36,345 bases of DNA from Chthoniobacteraceae bacterium (GTDB taxonomy: Bacteria > Verrucomicrobiota > Verrucomicrobiia > Chthoniobacterales > Chthoniobacteraceae), in contig CANJPY010000052.1 of assembly GCA_947476255.1 (NCBI GenBank), positions 1 to 36,345 on the forward strand, read 5' to 3'. Each line of letters begins with the position of its first letter. Within the stretch, counting starts at the first letter, position 1. This document shows positions 16,683 to 24,162 of the stretch, in pieces. Made by a program: the position numbers and the translations under genes. Below the pieces are notes generated by a model. The model made no database searches. It was not told the DNA's origin and saw nothing but the letters and a program-made list of their open reading frames with translations.

Positions 16683-17483
16683 ATGAAAAGCATCGCCGTC
16701 GTCCATGAAAAGCCGGTGAAAATTGTGCGGCCCCTCTTGGCTGCTTTTGTTTCCTACATTGAAAAAAGTTTGAGACGGGATTTTCACGCTGTTCGCTTAT
16801 TAAAGGGCGGCGGGCCCCCGGCGATCGCCTTGGACAAACCCTTGGTCGTGTACCTCAATCATGCCTCTTGGTGGGATCCTCTGATGATGATGTGGCTTGG
16901 AAAAATTTGTTATCCAGATCGTTCGCAATACGGCCCGATTGAGGCTTCACAGCTAAAACGATATTCTTTCTTCAAGTATCTGGGCGTTTTTGGGGTTCAA
17001 AAAGGGAGTCTGTCAGGGGCGAGAAAATTTCTTCGCATCTCCAAGCAGATCCTTGGACAGCCTGGCGCGATGCTCTGGCTGACTCCGCAGGGACGTTTTG
17101 CAGATGTGCGTGAGCGCCCCGTGAAGTTTGCCTCCGGGATTGCACATCTCGCTTCCTTGCAAAAGGAGGTCGCTTTTGTGCCGCTCGCGATTGAGTACGG
17201 GTTCGGACAGGAAAAATATCCCGAGATTTTTTTGTGTTTTGGGAAGCCGGTCGACAGTCATAGTTTAGGTGTTGAAGCTCAAAAGATGCAGGATCTCCTA
17301 GAAGGCGCTCTCGATAAAACTTTAACACGGCTGTCCAAGGCAGTGATTGAAAGGGACGATGCTTGTTTTGAGACGATGTTATCTGGAAAAGGCGGCGCCT
17401 CATTGCCCTACGACCTCTGGCGTCGTTTGCGGGCACTGTGGCGGCGTGAAGCTCCAAACCTCAATCACGGGCAAGTCTCATGA
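16683..17483 (+). CDS. PlsC-type acyltransferase (probable carotenoid glycoside acyltransferase)
   Basis: A 266-residue membrane-associated acyltransferase. It has the H-x4-D catalytic motif in NHASWWDPL (His60, Asp65) and a later PQGRF segment at the position of the glycerophosphate or acceptor-binding motif (usually EGTR-like). The start at 16683 is 5 bp after the preceding stop, and the last codons overlap the glycosyltransferase start (ATGA at 17480), so translation is probably coupled. In the staphyloxanthin pathway CrtO esterifies the glucose residue, and this gene is the analogue by context. An ordinary 1-acylglycerol-3-phosphate acyltransferase is the alternative, though operon position favours pigment modification. 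Confidence 0.8.
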   Translation: MKSIAVVHEKPVKIVRPLLAAFVSYIEKSLRRDFHAVRLLKGGGPPAIALDKPLVVYLNHASWWDPLMMMWLGKICYPDRSQYGPIEASQLKRYSFFKYLGVFGVQKGSLSGARKFLRISKQILGQPGAMLWLTPQGRFADVRERPVKFASGIAHLASLQKEVAFVPLAIEYGFGQEKYPEIFLCFGKPVDSHSLGVEAQKMQDLLEGALDKTLTRLSKAVIERDDACFETMLSGKGGASLPYDLWRRLRALWRREAPNLNHGQVS

Positions 17484-19102
17484 CTACGGAACTCATGTTT
17501 TTTTGCACGGTTGCTGCGGCTATACCCGCCGCGATGATAGCCGTGAACCTGCGACATTACAGGGTCTTGCCCGAATCCACGCACAGGGAGGTGCCTTCCG
17601 TCTCAGTGCTTATTCCTGCGCGCAACGAAGCTGGCAATATTCGGGCTGCCATTGAATCGGTATTGCATTGCGAAGGATTAGATTTCGAAGTTTTGATTTG
17701 GGATGACCACTCCTCCGACGACACGGCAGAAATTGTACGTGAAATCTCTAGCAAAGACTCCCGGGTGCGATTGATCAAAGGGGTGCCACTGCCTTCGGAG
17801 TGGGCTGGCAAACCCTTTGGCTGTTGGAATCTAGCTGAACGCTCACGTGGCGATGTGTTGCTTTTTATGGATGCCGATGTGCGCTTGAGGGGAGGGGACA
17901 GCCTGATGCGAATGGCGGCAGCCTTCCGGAGAACGGACCTTGATCTTTTGAGTGGTGTTCCTTGGCAGCGGGTGGAGACGCTCTCGGAAGTGATGATGGT
18001 CCCGCTGATTCATTTCGTACTTTTGGGTTTCTTGCCCTTTCAAAAAATGAGAGCGACATCGGATCCCAGGTTTGCCGCAGCCTGCGGGCAACTCATGCTC
18101 TTTCGACGGTCTTCTTACTTCGAAGTGGGAGGCCATAGTTCCGCAAAGCGTAGCTTCCATGACGGTCTCGCCCTTTCACGCAGCTTCCGGAAAGCCAAGC
18201 GAGTCACAGATCTTTTTGATGCGACGGGAGTCGCGGTGTGCAGGATGTATTCTGGGGTGGGCGAGGTTTGGCGCGGCTTTGCCAAAAACGCGCATGAAGG
18301 ATTGGCTTCACCCAAGACAATCCTGCCGTTCAGCAGTTTGCTCTTGTTTGGACAGGTCGTGCCTTTCTTGGCGCTAGTGTCCAACAAACTGACTGGCACA
18401 GCTGCCCGATTGGCTTTATGCGCTCTGGTTTTGAACTTTGCCGCAAGGGGAGCGTTGGGGATCAGGTTTAAGCAGCCTCTCTCAGGCGTTCTTTTGCAAC
18501 CAGTGGCCGTGGGGATGCTTTTGTTGAATCAATGGTATGGAGCACTTCGCTATTGGATAGGAAAGCCCGTTTCCTGGCGCGGGCGCTCGCTTGCAGTCCT
18601 CTTGTTTCTAAGTGCAACTTCGGTGCAGGGGTTGAGTTTGGGCGCGTTTAAGTGCCCCAATTTTCAGCTCGAGGATCAGTCGCTAGTATCCCATCAAGTT
18701 GAATTTCCGAGGCAACGCCCACTTTATATTGTGGCTGCGACTCGAGCAGGACTCTCCCAAGTCTCCCCCTGGGTGAAGCCTGTCGTAAAACAGTTTGGAG
18801 AAAAGGTTGAGATACTTGGGCTTGCCGACGTGAGGGGCATACCGTCTGTGTTTCACGGGATGGTGAGGGCAAAGATTCGAGACGGCACAAAGTGGCCGGT
18901 ATTAATGGATTGGAAAGCATCGCTGATTCCTGCCCTATGCAGTCCTGAGTTTACCACGGAGGTGCTCGTGATTCACCCAAATGGTGAGGTGCGTGTGCGT
19001 ATCGCAGGGCAGGCTTCGCCAGAATCGCTCGAGAGGGTAAATCAGGAGTTGCAATCGATGATTCTTGAAAGCGCCGGAAAATCGCCCGCCGTCAAAAGAT
19101 AG
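17480..19102 (+). CDS. Family 2 glycosyltransferase fused to a thioredoxin-like domain
   Basis: A 540-residue protein. Residues 40-260 are a GT2 domain: VSVLIPARNEAGNI, a DD pair in IWDDHSSDD, and the metal-binding D131-A-D133. Hydrophobic segments follow at about 170-190, 275-300, 310-330 and 335-355, as in CrtQ-type membrane glycosyltransferases, which normally end near residue 375 at the VSWRGR motif (here 364-369). The frame continues through a signal-peptide-like hydrophobic stretch (371-384, LAVLLFLSATSVQG) into about 140 further residues. Their pattern is YIVAATRAGLSQVSPW, then KWPVLMDWK, then TTEVLVIHPNGEVRVRIAGQ, which resembles a thioredoxin/YtfJ-like fold without a CxxC motif. The GT part probably glycosylates the carotenoid acid, and the extra domain would lie outside the membrane. 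Its role is unknown. Confidence 0.8.
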   Translation: MTTELMFFCTVAAAIPAAMIAVNLRHYRVLPESTHREVPSVSVLIPARNEAGNIRAAIESVLHCEGLDFEVLIWDDHSSDDTAEIVREISSKDSRVRLIKGVPLPSEWAGKPFGCWNLAERSRGDVLLFMDADVRLRGGDSLMRMAAAFRRTDLDLLSGVPWQRVETLSEVMMVPLIHFVLLGFLPFQKMRATSDPRFAAACGQLMLFRRSSYFEVGGHSSAKRSFHDGLALSRSFRKAKRVTDLFDATGVAVCRMYSGVGEVWRGFAKNAHEGLASPKTILPFSSLLLFGQVVPFLALVSNKLTGTAARLALCALVLNFAARGALGIRFKQPLSGVLLQPVAVGMLLLNQWYGALRYWIGKPVSWRGRSLAVLLFLSATSVQGLSLGAFKCPNFQLEDQSLVSHQVEFPRQRPLYIVAATRAGLSQVSPWVKPVVKQFGEKVEILGLADVRGIPSVFHGMVRAKIRDGTKWPVLMDWKASLIPALCSPEFTTEVLVIHPNGEVRVRIAGQASPESLERVNQELQSMILESAGKSPAVKR

Positions 19103-19199
19103 CCAAGGCTTAAAAATGGTCTGAATGCGGGGGTAAAATTCATGCAATCATGAGTTTGCAATGCTTTGATAGATCTTGTTTTTTCAAGAGCGCTTTTTG

Positions 19200-19213
19200 C
19201 TAATCGCGATTAG
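19200..19213. promoter_or_regulatory. 14-bp perfect palindrome upstream of the roadblock-like gene
   Basis: CTAATCGCGATTAG is a perfect palindrome, 50 bp before the ATG at 19264. A second small inverted repeat (TCATG/CATGA at 19140-19153) lies further upstream. The symmetric site is a candidate operator for a dimeric repressor controlling the genes from 19264 onward. No promoter boxes are convincing. Confidence 0.35.
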
Positions 19214-19263
19214 ATTCATCCGATGACTTGCACCCGAGTGATTTTCAGGCTTTCAAATTAGCG

Positions 19264-20559
19264 ATGGGTTTATTGCGCCGCATTTTGGGAGCGCTTATCG
19301 GCAGTCCCAGTCCAAAAGCTGAAGATATCGTGTTTGAACCCATAGGAGGTCCAAACACGGCTGTTGCTGCCTTGAACCAGCCGCTTCCTCAGCCACTTCC
19401 AAGTGAAGCGCGTGGAGCCGCGCACCGTGTTGCGCTGGGCGATCTCATGGCAAGGGTGCCTTCAGCGTGGAAAAGGTCTGTCGACTTCGTTCCCGAACAG
19501 ATGGTCGATCTGCCCGCAACTGCGCGTATGAATGCAGGGGCGGAGCGTCCGCTTGCTTTTTCTCTGCGCTACTTGGTACGGTTGTTCCCAGTTTTTTTTC
19601 GGGATCCGGGAATGAGTGAAGTCGATGTCGGTGTGGATTTGGCGATGGAGCCATTACGCGAGCCCGAGCCGGTGCTCGACGATTTGCCGCTTGAGGTCGT
19701 GCAGGAGGCAGAAGGCGAGCCAGAGACGTTTGCGCAGTGGGAGGGAGATGCTCAATCTGAAAGGGCGCGCTTAAAGGAAGCCAAAGAGACCCAGAAGGCG
19801 CTTAAAAGCGTGCGTATGCCGCTAGTGAAGAGCGGTGAGAAAGTGGGGTTTGAGGAGCTTCTTGAGGTCCCTGCAAAGGAGGCCGGTGACTCACCCTCCC
19901 TGGGGCCGGGAGGCTCGGCGGCGGCGCCGCCCGCACAAGTCAACGGGCGGTTGAGGAAGATTCTTGAAGCCTATGCTCAGGGGATCACGCCGCCGCAGAA
20001 GCCGGCCAAGAGCAGCGAGGTGTTATCCCCACAGCAGACTGGCGAGAGAATAACCCTTGAGGTCACTCCAAAAGAGAGGACTCTAACTCCGATACCGGAA
20101 CCGGCATTTAGCAGGTCCGAGTTGACGTCTTTCGTTGAGAAGAAAACGGTCATTGGGGTACCCATTGCTCTTGAAAGGACAACGGAGCCGGCAAGGAGTG
20201 AGCCACCTGTATTGCACCAGACGCGGTTTGATGAGTTGGGGCTCTCTCTGTCACGCTTTTCAGAGGTGAAGGGGTTTGCCTTGTGGCTCGGCGAGCATGC
20301 GATGCAAACGGGTGATCTTGGCTTGGACACACAGGCCGCGACGACGCGCTTTAGGATGGATAAAATTCTCGAGAGCGCGTCCTTAACGCATGGCGCGCAG
20401 GATGGCTTTTTAAGTGTCACGGTGCACCACGCTCGAGGAGGGATTTCAATTTTTGGGGGAGGCTTTTGTCTTGTCGCGGTGTCGCACAATGCAGAAGGAA
20501 TGCCCCCCCACCTGCGTTCATGGTTGTGTGGCTGGGTTTCACAACCTCTCCGGAGCTAG
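19264..20559 (+). CDS. Hypothetical protein with a possible roadblock/LC7-like C-terminal domain
   Basis: About 431 residues from the ATG at 19264. An earlier TTG at 19228 is possible but adds a non-conserved lead. The middle (about 140-320) is charged and Pro/Glu-rich, probably disordered. A short ordered N-terminal region contains PEQMVDLPATARM and LAFSLRYLVRLFPVFF. The final 100 residues (LSLSRFSEVKGFALWLGE, then ISIFGGGFCLVAVSHN) have the strand-helix order of roadblock/LC7 domains, which regulate small GTPases or type IV pili. That resemblance is weak and by eye only. No enzyme motifs are seen. It is the first gene of the plus-strand run leading to the nitric oxide synthase, 60 bp before the SDR start. 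Confidence 0.65.
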   Translation: MGLLRRILGALIGSPSPKAEDIVFEPIGGPNTAVAALNQPLPQPLPSEARGAAHRVALGDLMARVPSAWKRSVDFVPEQMVDLPATARMNAGAERPLAFSLRYLVRLFPVFFRDPGMSEVDVGVDLAMEPLREPEPVLDDLPLEVVQEAEGEPETFAQWEGDAQSERARLKEAKETQKALKSVRMPLVKSGEKVGFEELLEVPAKEAGDSPSLGPGGSAAAPPAQVNGRLRKILEAYAQGITPPQKPAKSSEVLSPQQTGERITLEVTPKERTLTPIPEPAFSRSELTSFVEKKTVIGVPIALERTTEPARSEPPVLHQTRFDELGLSLSRFSEVKGFALWLGEHAMQTGDLGLDTQAATTRFRMDKILESASLTHGAQDGFLSVTVHHARGGISIFGGGFCLVAVSHNAEGMPPHLRSWLCGWVSQPLRS

Positions 20560-20619
20560 GGTTACCGATGCGTGATTTGGAGCGTGCCTTCTTTGCGGTG
20601 AAAATGGATGCTTACCGCC

Positions 20620-21459
20620 ATGCCTGAAAAAGTTTGGCTCATTACAGGAAGTTCCAGAGGATTTGGACGCGCATTAGCCGAGGCTGTTCTTGCACAAGGC
20701 GATCGCGTCGTAGCTACGGCGCGAGACACTGCAGCGCTTGCTGACCTCGCAGTACGCTGGCCTCAGACTTCCCTTGTCGCAGAATTGGATGTCACGTCGC
20801 CGGAGCAAATCAAAAAAGTGGTGCAGGAAGCGGTCGCGGCATTTGGAAAACTTGATGTTCTTGTCAACAACGCGGGGTATGGCCTGCTCGGGGCCGTCGA
20901 AGAGTGTTCAGACTCCCAACTGCGGCGGAATTTCGAGGTTAATTTTTTTGGGGCCCTCAATCTGATTCGTTGTGTGTTGCCCCATTTTAGAGCCCAGAAA
21001 TCCGGCCATGTGCTTAACATGAGCGCGGCGGCAGCCATTACGAACTACCCGGGGTTCGGAGTGTATGGCGCATCCAAATGCGCTCTCGAAGGCGTCAGCG
21101 AATCGCTCGCCGCCGAAGGACGATCTTTTGGACTGAAGGTCACCATCGTCGAGCCTGGCCCCTTTCGAACGGAATTCATTTCACGTTCGCTGGAAACCGT
21201 CTCTTCTAGTGCCCAAGAATATGACGCCACCGTTGGAAGGTTTGGAAAGCTTCTTGCCGGTATCAATGGAAAGCAGGCCGGGGATCCAGAGAAGGCTGCA
21301 CATGCGATCATCCAAGCCGTCGAAGCCGAGCGGCCGCCGTTGAGACTTGTGCTCGGCAGGTACGCCATAGAAAAAACACGGCGTAAATGGGTGCAGGGCG
21401 AGGCGGAATTGAAAATGTGGGAGGATGTTGGGGCAAATACAGATGCCACCTCCACCTAG
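20620..21459 (+). CDS. Short-chain dehydrogenase/reductase (classical SDR)
   Basis: About 279 residues from the ATG at 20620 (a second in-frame ATG at 20608 would add four residues). It has the NAD(P)-binding motif TGSSRGFG, the NNAG strand, Ser in the NMSAAAA segment, and the catalytic YGASK. The basic residue after the glycine motif (TARD) suggests NADP preference. The late EPGPFRTEF is typical of classical SDRs close to retinol and ketoreductase types. Substrate is unknown. It ends 12 bp before the NOS gene, so the two are probably co-transcribed and it may act on the same product. Confidence 0.88.
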   Translation: MPEKVWLITGSSRGFGRALAEAVLAQGDRVVATARDTAALADLAVRWPQTSLVAELDVTSPEQIKKVVQEAVAAFGKLDVLVNNAGYGLLGAVEECSDSQLRRNFEVNFFGALNLIRCVLPHFRAQKSGHVLNMSAAAAITNYPGFGVYGASKCALEGVSESLAAEGRSFGLKVTIVEPGPFRTEFISRSLETVSSSAQEYDATVGRFGKLLAGINGKQAGDPEKAAHAIIQAVEAERPPLRLVLGRYAIEKTRRKWVQGEAELKMWEDVGANTDATST

Positions 21460-21471
21460 CGTCTTTTCAGC

Positions 21472-22650
21472 ATGTCCGAGTGTCCCGTTACTCCTTCAAA
21501 CGCGCGTGCACAAACCGAGGGCGTGTCTTTGTATAAACGCTTGCGCATTGGCGGGCGCATGGCGTTACGGGAGAAAGCTTCAGCCTTCCTAGACTTGTTG
21601 GAGAAAGAGGAGGGGGGGCCAGGGGTCACCTCGTCGCGTCGGAACCAGGTGCTTAAGGATGTTGCGAGACACCGATATTACGAGCACACGCCTGAAGAGT
21701 TACTATGGGGGTGCAGGTTTGCATGGCGTCATAGCGTCCGTTGCATTGGACGTTTTTTTTGGAGGCAGCTTGAGGTCCGCGATGCCCGACATATTCAGGG
21801 AGCCTCAGACATGGCACACGCATGCATGGAACATTTGAGTTCCGCCACCAACGGGGGCGCAATCCAACCGCTTGTGACTGTCTTTCCTGCTCAGCGGGCC
21901 ACCATCCCGTGGCGCATCTGGAACTATCAACTCGTACGCTACGCGGGTTATCGTGCCGAAGATGGCGAGGTGTTGGGAGACCCTGCAGAGGCCCAATTCA
22001 CGGCCTTTTGTGAGTCCATTGGGTGGAAGGCTCCAAAAACAAAGGGACTGTTTGACGTGCTGCCGCTCGTCATCTCCGGGCCACGCTGCAAACCGAGTTT
22101 TTTTACCATACCCGCTCAAAAAGTTCTTGAGGTCCCTCTTTCGCATCCTGATTTAGAATGGTTCAAGGAGCTTGAACTCCGGTGGTACGCCGTACCCGTG
22201 GTGTCCAACATGCTCCTCGAAATTGGTGGGATTCGTTATCCGGCAGCACCCTTTAATGGGTGGTACATGGGAACGGAGATTGGGGCCCGTAATCTGGCGG
22301 ATTGGAGTCGCTACAATCTGCTCCCAGACATTGCGCTCAGAATGGGCATTTTTGAAAAAAGGGAGTCGTCACTGTGGCGGGACAGGGCGCTTGTGGAATT
22401 GAATCGAGCGGTGCTCCATTCCTATAAAATGGCGGGGGTGCGCATGATTGATCATCACACGGCGGCGCAACTGCACGTCAGATTTGAAGACGACGAAAAA
22501 GCTTGCGGGCGTCCTGTCACGGGGCGCTGGGATTGGCTGGTGCCGCCACTCTCCGCATCTACGACGCCTGTGTGGGATCGGTCCTACGACCCCACTGAAT
22601 ATTCCCCGAATTTTCTCACTCAGAATCCTCCGCGTGGATTTGTTCCATGA
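21472..22650 (+). CDS. nos: Bacterial nitric oxide synthase, oxygenase domain
   Basis: Oxidises L-arginine to citrulline and NO through N-hydroxyarginine. The 392-residue protein is a complete oxygenase domain without a reductase. The haem-ligating Cys91 is in WRHSVRCIGRFFW. The substrate glutamate Glu269 is in GWYMGTEIGARNLAD. The pterin/dimer region reads WDWLVPPLSASTTPVW and ends RSYDPTEYSPNF. The NO-gate position is Val244 (PVVSNMLLEIGG), as in mammalian enzymes. Bacillus and Staphylococcus enzymes have Ile there. An N-terminal extension of about 30 residues is not in Bacillus NOS. Electrons must come from flavodoxin or another reductase elsewhere. It lies 12 bp after the SDR and 6 bp before a PLP decarboxylase, which is an unusual context. 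Confidence 0.97.
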   Translation: MSECPVTPSNARAQTEGVSLYKRLRIGGRMALREKASAFLDLLEKEEGGPGVTSSRRNQVLKDVARHRYYEHTPEELLWGCRFAWRHSVRCIGRFFWRQLEVRDARHIQGASDMAHACMEHLSSATNGGAIQPLVTVFPAQRATIPWRIWNYQLVRYAGYRAEDGEVLGDPAEAQFTAFCESIGWKAPKTKGLFDVLPLVISGPRCKPSFFTIPAQKVLEVPLSHPDLEWFKELELRWYAVPVVSNMLLEIGGIRYPAAPFNGWYMGTEIGARNLADWSRYNLLPDIALRMGIFEKRESSLWRDRALVELNRAVLHSYKMAGVRMIDHHTAAQLHVRFEDDEKACGRPVTGRWDWLVPPLSASTTPVWDRSYDPTEYSPNFLTQNPPRGFVP

Positions 22651-22656
22651 AGATCT

Positions 22657-24093
22657 ATGAAAGATTTACTAGAGCAGGCTTTTGATTCGGAAAAATTCCG
22701 GGAAATGGGCCATCGCGCCGTTGATCTTCTGGCAAACCACCTTGCTAAAGTCGCTGCGGCTTCGGGAAATGTTGTTAATGCCGAGGGGCCTGAACAGGAG
22801 TTTGAGTATTGGTCTGAATACATGCAGCAGCCCCACGGCGACGACATGGACTTGATGACGCAATTTGTGGGGAGAGCGATCCACCTGCATCATCCTCGCT
22901 ATATGGGACATCAGGTGTGCGCTCCGGTGCCTGTGGCGGCGCTCGCCGGATTGGTTTCGGAGCTTCTAAATAATGGCATGGCCGTCTATGAGATGGGACC
23001 TTCGGCAACGGCATTGGAACGATGGATCATTGAGAAAACGGCGATTCAAATGGGGTTCCCCAATGGTGGTGGATTTCTAACCTCTGGCGGCACCCTCGCA
23101 ATGAGCACGGCGTTGCTTGCGGCGCGTGCCCGGCAGTTGGGGGTGGATTCCCTTCAGACCGGTACGGCCCCCCAATGGGCAGTCATGGGTTCGTCGGAAG
23201 CCCACTATTGTTCCGCCAGAGCCTGTCACGTAATGGGTTGGGGACAAGATGGTTTTGTTGTGGTGCCGGTGGATCGTCTTTTTAAGATGCGGGTGGACTT
23301 GCTGGATGAAGTCTATGAGCGCAGCGTTGCCGCTGGCAGGACTCCAATCGCAGTGGTTGGAAGTGCCTGCACTACCTCAACGGGGTCGTATGACGACCTC
23401 AGCGCCATCGCCGATTTCTGCAACCGGCGCGGACTATGGTTTCATGTCGACGGCGCGCATGGGGCAGCGGTCGCATTTTGTCCCGAATTGCGTTCGCGGC
23501 TTTCGGGAATTGAACGCGCTGACTCCGTGGTTTTGGATTTTCACAAGCTGCTTCTCACTCCTGCTTTAGCGACAGCCGTTGTCTTCCGTGATGGGGCGAA
23601 TTCCTGGGCGGCATTCGAACAGAAGGCCCATTATTTGTGGGATTCGGCACGACAAGGAGAATGGTTTAATGTCGGGAGGCGGACGTTTGAGTGCACGAAA
23701 CTGTCGATGAGTTTGAAAATTGCTGCCATCTGGCGGGCCTATGGAACAGAGCTATTTGCGGAGAACCTCAGACGTGTTCATGCGCTGGCAAACTGCTTTC
23801 ACGCGCTGTTGAGTCAAGACCCGCGTTTCGAGACAGCGGTTGCACCAGAGTCGAATATTGTGTGTTTCCGGCTTCACACTCCCGAACTTGATGGACCGGA
23901 CGCCGACGGCTTGCATGTCCGTATCCGGAAGGATCTTGTGGCTTCAGGAGAATTTTATATCGTACAGACCGTTCTGCATGGGCGGGTTTGGCTGCGTACT
24001 GCTCTGATGAATCCATTCACTCAAGAAACTCATCTGCGCGAACTCTTGGAAAAGCTGGCTGGATTTGGATGCAGAGACCAGAAAATCGAGTAA
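22657..24093 (+). CDS. PLP-dependent group II amino acid decarboxylase
   Basis: A 478-residue fold-type I enzyme. It has the PLP-binding signatures of the group II decarboxylases: FLTSGGTLAMSTAL, a GSACTTSTGSYDDL segment, HVDGAHGAA with the pyridine-nitrogen Asp, and the Schiff-base Lys297 in LDFHKLLL. Relatives act on 2,4-diaminobutyrate, glutamate, aromatic amino acids or arginine-like amino acids. The residues that set substrate choice cannot be judged by eye. The start is 6 bp after the NOS stop, within one transcript and probably translationally coupled. This pairing suggests that its substrate is arginine, N-hydroxyarginine, citrulline or a product made with NO. That is inference. DFHK instead of the more common DPHK is a minor variation. 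Confidence 0.93.
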   Translation: MKDLLEQAFDSEKFREMGHRAVDLLANHLAKVAAASGNVVNAEGPEQEFEYWSEYMQQPHGDDMDLMTQFVGRAIHLHHPRYMGHQVCAPVPVAALAGLVSELLNNGMAVYEMGPSATALERWIIEKTAIQMGFPNGGGFLTSGGTLAMSTALLAARARQLGVDSLQTGTAPQWAVMGSSEAHYCSARACHVMGWGQDGFVVVPVDRLFKMRVDLLDEVYERSVAAGRTPIAVVGSACTTSTGSYDDLSAIADFCNRRGLWFHVDGAHGAAVAFCPELRSRLSGIERADSVVLDFHKLLLTPALATAVVFRDGANSWAAFEQKAHYLWDSARQGEWFNVGRRTFECTKLSMSLKIAAIWRAYGTELFAENLRRVHALANCFHALLSQDPRFETAVAPESNIVCFRLHTPELDGPDADGLHVRIRKDLVASGEFYIVQTVLHGRVWLRTALMNPFTQETHLRELLEKLAGFGCRDQKIE

Positions 24094-24162
24094 GCGAAGG
24101 AAAAGATTTACAGCGCTTTAATGGCCTTTCCTTTTTGTGCAGGCTTTTAGCAATCTCAACAC

